Source: JAGTQI01 sp038868115 (lineage in GTDB: Archaea > Thermoproteota > Bathyarchaeia > Bathyarchaeales > Bathycorpusculaceae). From it: DNA of 64,000 nt. Each line of letters begins with the position of its first letter. The stretch's first letter is position 1. Below, one piece after another: positions 53,077 to 62,377 of this stretch. Position numbers and translations under genes: made by a program. The notes under the pieces were generated by a model. That model did no database searches. It was not told the origin of the DNA and worked only from the letters and a program-made list of their open reading frames with translations. The stretch spans positions 6,852-70,851 of the forward strand of contig JAWBXA010000005.1 of the NCBI GenBank assembly GCA_038868115.1. Reading direction: 5' to 3'.

Positions 53077-53901
53077 TTAAGAAAAGAGAAAGACAAGAAA
53101 GCCCAAAACCAGGCCAAAAGCTATCGGAAAAGGCAATCCTGGAAAAACTCCGCCTCTCTCAAGCATTTTGAAAGCTAAAAAGCAGCCTAACAAAATACCA
53201 ACCGCAGACGCAAAGCAAGGTAGTAAGCCGAAATAGATGAGCATGTGCCCAGCAAGCATGGAATAGAAGGTTAAGTCACCAAGCCCCATGTTAATATCCC
53301 TAAAAGAGAAACTTAAACCCCTAAACTTTTCCAGCCCCTCACGAGCAATTTTGCCCACCGGTCCGCGATAAACAGCGAAGGTATCATAAACAGCCAAAAA
53401 ACACAAAATGAGAACAGCGCTTAAAGTTGGAATGCAGGCTCCCAGAAAAGCTCCAAGGGCACCGCCAAACAAAAGCACGAAATAATCGCTAATCTTGCTA
53501 CGAGTCTTAAAAATTGTGTAACAAACAAGCATCGTTAAAAGGGCTGAAATGGGAACCAGAATTTCAATAAACGAAAAACCAAGGAGCCCAAGAGTGGCGG
53601 AGAAGTAAACAAATGATAGGAGAAAGACGGCTGTGGCTAAAGAGAAACCAACAACGATGGCGATAAGTCTATCCCTCTTCCTTTTCAATAGGAAAAACAA
53701 AATTGTGGCACCAACCCCAACTAAAATAACAAAGTATAGGGCGTTTCCGATAGAGCCAGCCGGGCTTTCTGAGAACGGAGTAACGCTGTAAAGTTCAATA
53801 GGGGAAGCAAACAAGAGATAAGCACATAAAATCCCAACAAGCAAGCTTGCCAGCACAGGAGCTAGATGAATTAATCCAGCCTTAAAGCCGCCCTCACTCA
53901 A
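53077..53901 (-). CDS. Presenilin/signal-peptide-peptidase-like membrane protease (A22)
   Basis: A 274-residue protein with about nine hydrophobic segments. The catalytic Asp motifs are YDTFAVY (about residue 172) and GLGDLTFYS (GxGD, about 211). PGLPFPIAFG near the C-terminus is the PAL-like motif. These are the marks of archaeal presenilin homologues, which cut within membrane helices. It may process membrane-retained signal peptides. The substrate is unknown. Confidence 0.9.
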   Translation of the reverse strand: MSEGGFKAGLIHLAPVLASLLVGILCAYLLFASPIELYSVTPFSESPAGSIGNALYFVILVGVGATILFFLLKRKRDRLIAIVVGFSLATAVFLLSFVYFSATLGLLGFSFIEILVPISALLTMLVCYTIFKTRSKISDYFVLLFGGALGAFLGACIPTLSAVLILCFLAVYDTFAVYRGPVGKIAREGLEKFRGLSFSFRDINMGLGDLTFYSMLAGHMLIYFGLLPCFASAVGILLGCFLAFKMLERGGVFPGLPFPIAFGLVLGFLVFLFS

Positions 53902-54091
53902 TTTTCCACCAGGCTAAACGGTTTTCAAGCCTTTAAATTGCGTTTGTGGTAGAATAAACTTTTCCTATAATCGACTCTGAAGATGTAACAATGTTTTGAA
54001 TCTTATTTCGGTTATTATAGGCCAAATCTAGCCTAACAATCTGTAAATGCTTTATATCTTCGGCCGTAAAATATCATTGACAGTGAAATCT

Positions 54092-55009
54092 ATGCTCGTC
54101 ACTAATAAAGAGCTGCTTCTCAAAGCCCAAAAAGAGGCCTACGCAATTGGAGCTTTCAACATCCAGAACCTTGAAAGCCTACTGGCAGTTGTAGAAGCTG
54201 CAGTTGAAGAAAAGTCGCCAGTAATCGTAGCTGTAACACCAAGCGCCATAAAATATGGAGGACTAAACTATTTGACAAGGCTTGTAAAAACGGCGGCTGA
54301 AGCCACACCGGTGCCTATGTCCTTGCACCTTGACCACGGGGAAGATGTGGAAACCGTCAAAAAATGCTTGGAGGCCGGCTTTACGTCTGTGATGATTGAC
54401 GGCTCCCACTTGCCCTTCGAGGAGAATGTTGCCCTAACAAGGCGTGTCGTAGAATTAGCTCATCAAAAGGGCGTTTCTGTTGAAGGCGAACTTGGGAGGC
54501 TTGCTGGTATTGAAGAAAAGACTGTTGAGGAGAGAGAAGCCGTCTTAACAGACCCGAAGGAAGCCGAAGAATTTGTGAAACGGACGGGCGTGGATGCTTT
54601 GGCCGTTTCCATCGGCACTTCGCATGGCGCCTACAAGTTTAAGGGCGAACCCCAATTGGACTTTGAAAGATTAAAGCAGATACGTGAAAGGGTTAAAGTG
54701 CCACTGGTGCTGCACGGCGCTTCCAGCGTGCCCCAATGGATAATTGAAAAAGCAACAAAATACGGTGCAGAACTGTCCGGGGCAAAGGGTATTCCAGAAG
54801 AACATATTAGAAAGGCGATTTCGCTTGGAATAACAAAGATAAACATAGACACAGACTTAAGACTGGCCTTTACAGCGACGGTCCGCGAGGTCTTGGCAAA
54901 CTCGCCGAAGGAGTTTGATCCCAGAAAAATTTTGGGACCAGCAAGGGAAGCCATGAAAGAGGTTGTTAAGGCGAAGATGCGCCTTTTTGGCAGTTCTGGA
55001 AAGGCATAA
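54092..55009 (+). CDS. Class II fructose-bisphosphate/ketose aldolase
   Basis: A 305-residue TIM-barrel metal-dependent aldolase. SLHLDHGED supplies the catalytic Asp and zinc His residues, VSVEGELGRLAG is the second metal motif, and VLHGASSVP with KINIDTDLRLAF are the phosphate and carbonyl contacts. ATG 54092 starts at the conserved LVTNKELLLKA; a longer frame from 54047 is rejected. It is next to pfk genes, a glycolytic pairing; FBP or tagatose-bisphosphate is the likely substrate. Confidence 0.9.
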   Translation: MLVTNKELLLKAQKEAYAIGAFNIQNLESLLAVVEAAVEEKSPVIVAVTPSAIKYGGLNYLTRLVKTAAEATPVPMSLHLDHGEDVETVKKCLEAGFTSVMIDGSHLPFEENVALTRRVVELAHQKGVSVEGELGRLAGIEEKTVEEREAVLTDPKEAEEFVKRTGVDALAVSIGTSHGAYKFKGEPQLDFERLKQIRERVKVPLVLHGASSVPQWIIEKATKYGAELSGAKGIPEEHIRKAISLGITKINIDTDLRLAFTATVREVLANSPKEFDPRKILGPAREAMKEVVKAKMRLFGSSGKA

Positions 55010-55030
55010 AATGATTTGAGGGGAGGCAAC

Positions 55031-56059
55031 ATGCGAATAGGCGTATTAAGTGGTGGGGGAGACGCTCCGGGAATAAACGCCGTTATAAGGGCTGTTGTTA
55101 GGCGGGGGATACAAACATATAGAGACGAGATAGTAGGCATAAAGGAAGGCTGGCGTGGGCTACTGGAGGGAAAATTGGTCCCTTTAGACTTTGAGGCTGT
55201 TGCGGGCATACTTCCAAGAGGCGGCTCAATCCTCGGCACTTCTAGGACTAACCCCTTCAAACGTGAGGGCGGACCGGAACAAATAATGGAAAACGCCAGA
55301 AAAGCCGGTTTGGACGTAGTTATAGCCATAGGTGGGGACGACACTTTAAGCGTTTCCCACAAGATGGCTGATTACGGGCTTAAATGCGTTGGCGTTCCCA
55401 AAACAATAGATAATGACTTGGTGGAAACAGACTACACTTTCGGCTTTCACACAGCTGTAGCCATAGCAACAGAAGCCCTAGACAAGCTCCACAGCACAGC
55501 AGAAGCCCATAACCGCGTCATAATCCTCGAAGTTATGGGGCGATATACGGGACACATAGCCCTAGCAGCCGGACTAGCTGGCGGGGCAGACGCCATTTTA
55601 ATACCAGAAAAGCCTTTCGACATAGACGAGGTCTGCGAATACATTAGGCGAAGACAAAAGCGGGGAAGAAACTTCAGCCTCATAGTAGTGGCTGAAGGCG
55701 CCAAACCAAAGGGCGGAAAAGAAATAGTCTACAGCGAACGCATAGACGAGTTCGGTCACATAAGCCTAGGCGGAATAGGCTATTACTTGGCTAAGGAGAT
55801 CGAACAGCGAACGGGCATAGAAACCAGAGTGGTTGTTTTGGGGCACTTACAACGGGGTGGTTCACCAATAGCCTTTGACCGCATTATAGCTACAAGATTC
55901 GGCGTAGCAGCAGTAGATCTAGCCCACGAAGGAAAGTTTGACTACATGGTGGCGCTTAAAGGAAACCAAATCGTGTCGGTGCCGCTTAAAGATGTTGTTG
56001 GCAAGAGAAAAACTGTTGATATGGAGCTTTATAATCTAGCCAGCATTTTCTTCGGCTAA
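55031..56059 (+). CDS. Phosphofructokinase, PPi-type signature
   Basis: A 342-residue PfkA-family enzyme. GGGDAPGINAV is the nucleotide loop. The donor determinants fall at canonical numbers: GGDDT with Asp104 and PKTIDND with Lys124. Asp/Lys at these two positions is the established mark of pyrophosphate-dependent PFK, where ATP enzymes have Gly/Gly. GGGAGG precedes ATG 55031. It follows the aldolase by 22 bases and overlaps the convergent second PFK by 4 bases. Confidence 0.88.
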   Translation: MRIGVLSGGGDAPGINAVIRAVVRRGIQTYRDEIVGIKEGWRGLLEGKLVPLDFEAVAGILPRGGSILGTSRTNPFKREGGPEQIMENARKAGLDVVIAIGGDDTLSVSHKMADYGLKCVGVPKTIDNDLVETDYTFGFHTAVAIATEALDKLHSTAEAHNRVIILEVMGRYTGHIALAAGLAGGADAILIPEKPFDIDEVCEYIRRRQKRGRNFSLIVVAEGAKPKGGKEIVYSERIDEFGHISLGGIGYYLAKEIEQRTGIETRVVVLGHLQRGGSPIAFDRIIATRFGVAAVDLAHEGKFDYMVALKGNQIVSVPLKDVVGKRKTVDMELYNLASIFFG

Positions 56060-57021
56060 GTTGCGAGGGTTCTAGCCAAACTTAGCAGCCATTTTTCTAA
56101 AGGCTTTTCTTTACCGCATACTTCTTTTAGGCTTATACTTTTGATTTCGCCCTTTTGCAAGCCAACCACGCGGTTTCCAACCCCGCTGACCAGCAAGCTG
56201 ACAGCCTCTTCTGCAAATAGGCTTGCCAGCAGTCGGCTTCTGGCGGTTGGGCTTCCACCCCGTTGGGCATAGCCAACAATGCTTAGGCGAACTTCTGCTC
56301 CAGTATTAGCCTCGATTTCTTCGGCGATTTTGCGAGTGTCGCCTACACCTTCAGCTGCCACAATTATGCCAGACCGTTTGCCTTTAGCGGCGTTCTCCTT
56401 AACAGTTTTAAAAATTTCTTCCATGTTTATTGAGGCTTCCGGGACCAAAATGACTTCGGCACCAACAGTTAAGCCCACGGTCAAAGCCAAAAATCCTCTT
56501 CGGCGTCCCATGACTTCTACGACGAAGACTCTTTCATGGGATATAGCCGTGTCTCTAATCTTGTCGATTTCCGCCACTGCAGTATTAACAGCCGTATCAA
56601 AACCAATAGTCTCATCCGAGCCATAAACATCGTTATCTATTGTAGCTGGAATCCCTACGATTAAGGCGTCTGTTTCACGGCTGAGCTCTAAAGCGCCACG
56701 AAAAGAGCCATCCCCGCCAATAACAACAAGCCCACCTACGTTGTCGGTGGCAAGATTCTCAGCAGCCTTCCTTATGCCTTCCCGCGTTTTAAACTCTGGA
56801 CAACGTGAAGTCAAAAGAATAGTGCCGCCCAACTGAATGATTCCACCAACAGAACGCGGCGTCAAAAGCCTAAAACGATTATTGATCAAACCTTCCCAGC
56901 CTCTTTCGAAACCCAAAATTCTAAAATCTAAGGCGCTAGCCAAACGTGTAACCGCTCTAATAGCCGCATTCATTCCCGGAGCATCACCACCGCTTGTAAC
57001 TATGCCTATTGTTTTTGCCAT
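56056..57021 (-). CDS. pfkA: Phosphofructokinase, ATP-type signature
   Basis: A 321-residue PfkA, close to the bacterial ATP-PFK length. GGDGS (Gly105) and PATIDND (Ala126) lack the Asp/Lys pair, so ATP is the expected phosphoryl donor. MGRRRGFLALTVGL and QRGGSPTARSR provide the fructose-6-phosphate contacts. It faces the PPi-type enzyme tail to tail. Two PFKs with opposite donor marks suggest separate catabolic and reversible roles. Confidence 0.9.
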   Translation of the reverse strand: MAKTIGIVTSGGDAPGMNAAIRAVTRLASALDFRILGFERGWEGLINNRFRLLTPRSVGGIIQLGGTILLTSRCPEFKTREGIRKAAENLATDNVGGLVVIGGDGSFRGALELSRETDALIVGIPATIDNDVYGSDETIGFDTAVNTAVAEIDKIRDTAISHERVFVVEVMGRRRGFLALTVGLTVGAEVILVPEASINMEEIFKTVKENAAKGKRSGIIVAAEGVGDTRKIAEEIEANTGAEVRLSIVGYAQRGGSPTARSRLLASLFAEEAVSLLVSGVGNRVVGLQKGEIKSISLKEVCGKEKPLEKWLLSLARTLAT

Positions 57022-57104
57022 TCAGCTCACCGCCAACAACCGATAAAGCATTAAAACAAGGTTTTCCTAATCAAAATAAATGACTTCTCTTCGCACAAAC
57101 AGGA

Positions 57105-57437
57105 ATGGCGGCGAAAATGGATAACAACTACATAATCGTCTTAACTACAACACCGAACAAAGAAGAAGCAGAAAAAATTGTACATGCGCTATTGGCTGAA
57201 AGGCTAATTGCATGCGCCAACATAATCGGACCAATCCACTCGCTCTTCTGGTGGCAAAACAAAATAGACACGGCCCAAGAACACCTAATTCTCATGAAAA
57301 CCAGAAAAGATCTATTCGCCAAACTCGCCGGAAAGGTGAAGGCCCTTCATAGCTACCAAATCCCAGAAATAATAGCTCTACCCATTACGGAAAGTTCAAA
57401 AGACTACTTGAAATGGCTTGACGAAAGTTTAGGGTAA
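57105..57437 (+). CDS. cutA: CutA1 divalent-cation tolerance protein
   Basis: A 110-residue trimeric ferredoxin-like fold protein. LTTTPNKEEAEKI, LIACANIIGPIHSLFWW and HSYQIPEIIALP match CutA1 closely. It is linked to copper and other metal tolerance in bacteria; the archaeal role is not settled. ATG 57105 is used, with ATG 57117 as an alternative. The SRP RNA promoter begins right after its stop. Confidence 0.93.
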   Translation: MAAKMDNNYIIVLTTTPNKEEAEKIVHALLAERLIACANIIGPIHSLFWWQNKIDTAQEHLILMKTRKDLFAKLAGKVKALHSYQIPEIIALPITESSKDYLKWLDESLG

Positions 57438-57440
57438 AGT

Positions 57441-57448
57441 TTTATAGG
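57441..57448 (+). promoter_or_regulatory. TATA box of the SRP RNA gene
   Basis: TTTATAGG is centred about 28 bases upstream of the first base of the SRP RNA terminal helix (57473). Confidence 0.45.
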
Positions 57449-57472
57449 TTTTGTTTTGCTCATGAATGTTTT

Positions 57473-57791
57473 GGCGGTGGGTCTTAGGCGGGGGGCTAGG
57501 GGTCCCCTGTACCGTAAACCCTCTATACGACGGGCCGAAAGCTGAGGCTGAGGCGCCTGTGACCGTCCGCAACCTCACTTCCGAAGCCGTGACTACCCGT
57601 CCCTTGGGGCTGGCGGTCGCTGGGCGACTTCCGTAGGGAAGTCCGTTCCAGCGTTTGCCAGGTGAACCGGGCTAGGCCCGGGAGGGAGCAACCTAAGCCT
57701 GGACGTTCAGCGCTCAAGGGGGTACGGGTACGAGTGTAGGGTTTGGGGGAGCGGGTGGATTCTAGGCGTCGAACCTCAGTGACCCACCGCC
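57473..57791 (+). ncRNA. ffs: Signal recognition particle 7S RNA
   Basis: A 319-nt GC-rich RNA. The ends form a perfect 11-base helix 1 (GGCGGTGGGTC at 57473-57483 with GACCCACCGCC at 57781-57791), a feature of archaeal SRP RNA. The SRP54-binding helix 8 is seen at about 57659-57706 as AGGTGAACC...GGAGGGAGCAACCT. A Alu-domain-like CCCCTGTACCG...CGGGCCGAAAGC segment is near the 5' end. A TCTTT run follows. It acts in membrane targeting of proteins. Confidence 0.93.
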
Positions 57792-57832
57792 TCTTTAGCC
57801 TTTGTTGGAGTGGCCTGTTTGAGCTTCGGTGG

Positions 57833-58172
57833 AAAGTTCTTGTGGGTGTTTCGGAAAGCGGATTCCAGTTTGAGATGGGCTACTCCCTTGGCAAAAATGT
57901 TGACGCCAACGCTGGTCCATGTTGATGCATAGTTTGCGGATAATTTGCATAGCCAGTTTTTCCAAAGGGCTGTTGCGGAAGGCTGGCTGGGCGAAAACTT
58001 GAACGGCGTTAAAGAGAAGAATGAAGTGAAAGGCTAAGTCGTTCATGGGATTTTGACGGACAATTATGAGTGGGCTAAAGGCTTCGAAATGAAGTTCGGC
58101 TTATACACCGTAGACCTTCAAGCAAAAAAGCGGGCTACGAGAAAAGTGCAAAAACCACAAGCAGATGATTGA
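57833..58172 (+). pseudogene. Decayed GH1 beta-glycosidase
   Basis: Two pieces of a family 1 glycoside hydrolase remain. Near 57833-57880 a frame reads VLVGVSESGFQFEMG, the N-terminal strand of archaeal beta-glycosidases, then soon a stop. Near 58053-58172 a different frame reads LTDNYEWAKGFEMKFGLYTVDL, the conserved GH1 C-terminal block. The 350 residues between them, with both catalytic Glu, are gone. It lies between SRP RNA and galT. Confidence 0.8.
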
Positions 58173-58334
58173 GAAACTGAAAATCTGGGAATGATGCTTT
58201 GTTTTGCAATGTTGAATTTAAATGCAATCTTGAATTTTTCAGCGTGGTTTCTAGAGAGGGATTAGCGCTATTGATTTCACGGCAAGCCAAACCATGGCTA
58301 GAAAACGCTAAATGTGGAGCAGGATAATACGTTA

Positions 58335-59399
58335 ATGTCTCTGGAGTTGCATGTCATGCCCCACAACGAACTCCGCAGGGATTATCTTCTCGACCGCTGG
58401 GTTGTGATCGCCACTGAACGTGGACGCCGTCCAACAGACTTCGCTAAAAAAGAAAAGCCTCAAGCTAAAGTAGGTATTTGCCCCTTCTGTCCAGGAAACG
58501 AGCACATGACACCACCAGCACTGCTTGTCTATCTTGAAACTGACGGAAAAATTGAAAGGACGAGAGACAAAGACGATTTTAGGCATAAAAACTGGATTAT
58601 CCGCTGTTTTCCAAACCTTTTTCCAGCTTTCAGCCCACCGCAAGAAGCACCAAGCAAAAGGAAAATCGTGAAAGGTTACAAACAGGCTTTGGTTGATGCT
58701 GTTGGGCATCATGAAGTTCTGGTGGAGTCGCCAAACCATGATGAGCATCCATCAGATGCGCGGTTACCCCAACTAGTTCACGTTATAAACGCTTACTTAG
58801 ATAGGCTCGGCGAGCTTTCTGCAAAACCGTATGTACGTTATGTCTCCATATTTCGGAACCATGGCTTAGAGGCTGGGGCTTCGCTTTCCCATGCTCATAG
58901 CCAGATAATAGCAACGCCGTTCACACCAAAAATCGTCGGAGAAGAGTTAGCTGCCAGCCGCCGTTACTGGCGTAAAAACCATAGTTGCGTCTTTTGCAAA
59001 ATCATAGAGAAAGAGCGGGACAGCCCCCGCTTTATAATGGAAAACCAAGACTTTATTGCATTCACGCCATACGCAAGTATTAACCCATTAGAGTTTTGGA
59101 TATTTCCAAAAAGGCATGAGGCTTCACCCCTTAAGCTGTCCGAGAAGGGAAGGGAAAACTTTGCAAAAATTCTGAAAGCGTGCTTCAGCGCCCTCAAAAA
59201 CCTATTAAATGACCCGCCCTACAACTTCGGCTTCCATATAGCCATAGAAGAGACTGCAAGTTCTTATTATCATTGGCATCTGGAGGTTTACCCAAAACTC
59301 GCCATATGGGCTGGATTTGAAAAAAGTACAGGTATGTATATTAACACGGTTTCTCCGGAAACAGCCGCCGAAAACCTAAGAAAAACAATTTCACCCTAA
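58335..59399 (+). CDS. galT: Galactose-1-phosphate uridylyltransferase
   Basis: About 354 residues of the histidine-triad superfamily. CPFCPGNE near the N-terminus and CVFCKI in the second half are the metal-binding Cys pairs. SHAHSQIIA contains the catalytic HxH. RYVSIFRNHGLEAGASL precedes it. ATG 58335 is used; GTG 58314 and ATG 58356 are alternatives. It acts in the Leloir pathway or in UDP-sugar supply. It overlaps the debranching enzyme tail to tail by 9 bases. Confidence 0.92.
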   Translation: MSLELHVMPHNELRRDYLLDRWVVIATERGRRPTDFAKKEKPQAKVGICPFCPGNEHMTPPALLVYLETDGKIERTRDKDDFRHKNWIIRCFPNLFPAFSPPQEAPSKRKIVKGYKQALVDAVGHHEVLVESPNHDEHPSDARLPQLVHVINAYLDRLGELSAKPYVRYVSIFRNHGLEAGASLSHAHSQIIATPFTPKIVGEELAASRRYWRKNHSCVFCKIIEKERDSPRFIMENQDFIAFTPYASINPLEFWIFPKRHEASPLKLSEKGRENFAKILKACFSALKNLLNDPPYNFGFHIAIEETASSYYHWHLEVYPKLAIWAGFEKSTGMYINTVSPETAAENLRKTISP

Positions 59400-61484
59400 A
59401 ATTTTCATAATTTCCTTTTCAAAAGGCGGTCTAAAATAGAGAATATCTTCAACATAAGCCCTTAAGGGTTCGGCTACACTCCACGCTTGAGCTATGCAGC
59501 CACCAGCCATGTGAGGCGGGTCACCATCATAAACCTCGCTTATGACTCCAAGACCAGCCACAAAAACTTGTGTTGTTAAGAGCGGCGCAAGAAAACTTCT
59601 AAAGGCATATTCCCGCGTGTAATCGCCGTAACCCTCAGTTTTCAAATAAGCTTTTACAAAAGGTCCTAATAGCCAAGGCCAAGCGGTGCCGTTATGATAA
59701 GCTAGGTCTCTGCTTCGTCTATCTCCATGATAAGCGCCCATATATCTTGGGTCACTTCTTGCAAGAGTTCTTAAACCAAACGGTGTTAGAAGTTCGTGGT
59801 GCACAACATTCACCACTCTGCTGCTTTTTGTTTTATCAAGCATTGTGAAATCTAATGCGACCGCAATTATTTGGTTAGGTCTGATGGACGAGTCGCCAGA
59901 GCCACTCTCATTGACAACGTCAAACAAGCAGCCCTTCTCAGAATTCCAAAACTTTACGCTAAAGCTTTCTTTGGCTTTTTCGGCTAGACATGCAAATTTT
60001 TCAGCTGTATTTGTTTCCATGAATTTTCTAGCCAAAATTTCTAATGTTTTGAGGGCGTTATACCATAATGCTTGAACTTCAACAGCCTTACCAGTCCTTG
60101 GCGTTACGGGCCGCCCGTTTATAGCTGCGTCCATCCATGTTAATTGTGGTCCATGAAGAATAAGTCCATCAGCGTCTATGTGGATTTTTAGGCTTTTCCC
60201 CTTTTCAAAGTTTTCGACAATTGCCTTCATGTTTTCCCATAGGTTTTTCTCAACAAATTTAAAATCGCCGGTATACTTCAAGTACTGGAGAACGGCGTTT
60301 ACAAACCATAATGTGGCGTCAACAGCATTGTAAACTGGTTTAGCATCAGCATCTGAAATAAAGTTTGGGATTAATCCTTTCATAAAATACTGACTAAAGG
60401 CTAGAAAGGTTTGTCTGGCATCTTCAAATCTTCCGGTGACAAGCATAAGCCCCGGCAAGGCTATGAAGGCGTCTCTCCCCCAATCCTCAAACCAGTGGTA
60501 GCCAGCGATAACAGACTTCCAAGCTTTTCCAAGACTTCCAACGATAAACATATCTGTTGCATAAACAAGCCAGTTAAGCCAGTCTCCGGCTTCTACACTT
60601 TCATGTTCCATGTGAAACTTTTCAAGCAGCTTTTCGTGACGCTCGCATTCGTTTTTATACAAATTTTCCGCATCATATGCTGTAACTGGCATCCCATCTG
60701 CTTCTTCTTCAACTCTTGTCTCGTCTTCGCCAGCCACGGCAGTCAATGCAAACTTTTCAGCGGCACCCCCTTTAACCTTTATTTCGAAAAATCCCGGTTG
60801 ATACCAGTCGTCTAGGTGGCTTTCTCCACGATTGTGCTCTTCACGGAAATAAACCCTTTCAATCCATTTTGTGGCTTGAGTATAAGTCCCCTGAGTTACT
60901 TCAAGAATGATTGTGGCTTGCGGCTTTTCAACGTTTATTTTGACTCTTCTACCATATGTTTTCTGAGAGAACTTTGGTGGATTACGCCACCTATCCACAA
61001 CCATGTGGAAATGTCTACACGTTATTAGCGGAAAAATTCGAACTTCAACATCCACTGCGCCAACATTAAAAAACTCATATGTAGTTATGGTAGCATTTTT
61101 TCCGTATGGCATAAACAGTATTTTTGAAAACCTGACATTCTGAACAATATAAACGTATTTTGGAAACGGCGACAAATGGAACTCTTGGAGAAACTCATGT
61201 CCTTTTGGATATACACCGCTTTGAAACTCGTTGGCAAAAGCTGGGTTAAAGGTGTTTCCAATCTTTAGCTCCTCGTCCAGTTTAGCCACACAAACCATGC
61301 GATTTCTTGGCGGATGAAAAGCCGCCACAAGGACTCCGTGATATTTCCTCGTGTTTATTCCCAAAACTGTTGAAGAGGCATATCCACCTAAACCGTTTGT
61401 TATAATCCACTCCTTTTGCAGCGAGTCATCAACATTTGAGAAAACTTTTCCACTTAGGCTTATGGTTGGCGTAAACTTTTTCAT
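59391..61484 (-). CDS. Glycogen debranching enzyme (amylo-alpha-1,6-glucosidase type)
   Basis: A 697-residue two-domain enzyme. The N-terminal GDE_N domain contains WIITNGLGGYASSTV and NTRKYHGVLVA. The C-terminal (alpha/alpha)6 barrel contains WFEDWGRDAFIALPGL, PNFISDADAKPVYNAVDATLW in parts, and YHNGTAWPWLLGPF. It removes alpha-1,6 branches of glycogen. It starts directly at the stop of the DUF89 gene, so the two are co-transcribed. It implies stored glycogen. Confidence 0.94.
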   Translation of the reverse strand: MKKFTPTISLSGKVFSNVDDSLQKEWIITNGLGGYASSTVLGINTRKYHGVLVAAFHPPRNRMVCVAKLDEELKIGNTFNPAFANEFQSGVYPKGHEFLQEFHLSPFPKYVYIVQNVRFSKILFMPYGKNATITTYEFFNVGAVDVEVRIFPLITCRHFHMVVDRWRNPPKFSQKTYGRRVKINVEKPQATIILEVTQGTYTQATKWIERVYFREEHNRGESHLDDWYQPGFFEIKVKGGAAEKFALTAVAGEDETRVEEEADGMPVTAYDAENLYKNECERHEKLLEKFHMEHESVEAGDWLNWLVYATDMFIVGSLGKAWKSVIAGYHWFEDWGRDAFIALPGLMLVTGRFEDARQTFLAFSQYFMKGLIPNFISDADAKPVYNAVDATLWFVNAVLQYLKYTGDFKFVEKNLWENMKAIVENFEKGKSLKIHIDADGLILHGPQLTWMDAAINGRPVTPRTGKAVEVQALWYNALKTLEILARKFMETNTAEKFACLAEKAKESFSVKFWNSEKGCLFDVVNESGSGDSSIRPNQIIAVALDFTMLDKTKSSRVVNVVHHELLTPFGLRTLARSDPRYMGAYHGDRRSRDLAYHNGTAWPWLLGPFVKAYLKTEGYGDYTREYAFRSFLAPLLTTQVFVAGLGVISEVYDGDPPHMAGGCIAQAWSVAEPLRAYVEDILYFRPPFEKEIMKILG

Positions 61485-62366
61485 TTACGGCATCAACTTC
61501 GCAACATTCTTCTCTCTTGGCACGGCAAAAAAGTTTGCCACAGGCTCGCATTTCGCCCTAAAAAGTAAAGCATGCGGCTTTTTCAGCTTGTACTCTGTAA
61601 GTGTTTCAGCATATCCCATACCCTTAGCGAAAATAATGTCTGCTGATTCGTAAACCTTTAGGAATTCGGCTGAAACTTCTTTTGGAGCTAAGCCAACAGC
61701 ATCGGTCCCCGTTGTTATAACCTTATCCGCAATCTTAGTCATGCCGGAGATTTCAGCATCCTCTATGGTTGCATCGTTTATAACTGGCCCACCCTTAACA
61801 GCCACAGTGATTGTTAATCCCATGTTTTTAAGCTGTTCGACAACCAGCGTGTCAAAAACTATTTCGCCAGCATTATCCGTCAAATAAAGAACGGTGCTTG
61901 AATTTTTTGCCGCTTCATAGATTTTGCCAATATCGTCGATAACCAAGTCTTTCCCTGCATCCCTTAGGCTTTTCCTTAAACCCCTAAATGTGAACTTGTG
62001 CCCTGGAATGTCAAACTCCATGGTGTTGCCAACTATGGCACAGAGGCAAGCCCTCTTAAACCTATCTTGCAGCGTATAACCTTCATCCACAAGCTTTCTG
62101 GCATATGGCAAAAGCTTTAAAGCGTTTTCATTGCATAGCCGCTTGCTCTTCTTATATGGGTCGTTGTTTCCGGTAACCCTTTTTATCAGACGGTCTCTTT
62201 TCGTTCCCAAGTCAGCTGGAACAGCTGAGGGCTTAAACTCCTTGCTTAGCATATGGAGAAGCTCCATCATGGCTCTTAACCGCAGGGCTTGATTGGTCGT
62301 CGCTTCTTTGATTTCAGCCGCTCCTCTACTGATTATGCATGCTGCGCATTCGTATTCAACCTTCAA
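61485..62366 (-). CDS. DUF89/ARMT1-like damage-control phosphatase
   Basis: A 293-residue metal-dependent phosphatase of the DUF89 family. The N-terminal YECAACIISRGAAEI has a CxxC-like Cys pair, and YLTDNAGEIVFDTLVVEQL (about residues 165-183) is the metal motif. KGGPVINDATIEDA follows. Family members hydrolyse damaged sugar or nucleotide phosphates, so a house-cleaning role beside glycogen and sugar enzymes fits. Stop and GDE start are contiguous. Confidence 0.88.
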   Translation of the reverse strand: MKVEYECAACIISRGAAEIKEATTNQALRLRAMMELLHMLSKEFKPSAVPADLGTKRDRLIKRVTGNNDPYKKSKRLCNENALKLLPYARKLVDEGYTLQDRFKRACLCAIVGNTMEFDIPGHKFTFRGLRKSLRDAGKDLVIDDIGKIYEAAKNSSTVLYLTDNAGEIVFDTLVVEQLKNMGLTITVAVKGGPVINDATIEDAEISGMTKIADKVITTGTDAVGLAPKEVSAEFLKVYESADIIFAKGMGYAETLTEYKLKKPHALLFRAKCEPVANFFAVPREKNVAKLMP

Positions 62367-62377
62367 AGACTGGCCTC

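Noticed and set aside
54631..55362. Minus-strand reading frame of about 240 codons
   Set aside because: It is antisense to the aldolase and phosphofructokinase genes, both supported by active-site motifs.
57523..57925. Short reading frames within the SRP RNA
   Set aside because: The sequence is a structured GC-rich RNA gene with a perfect terminal helix and SRP54-binding helix.
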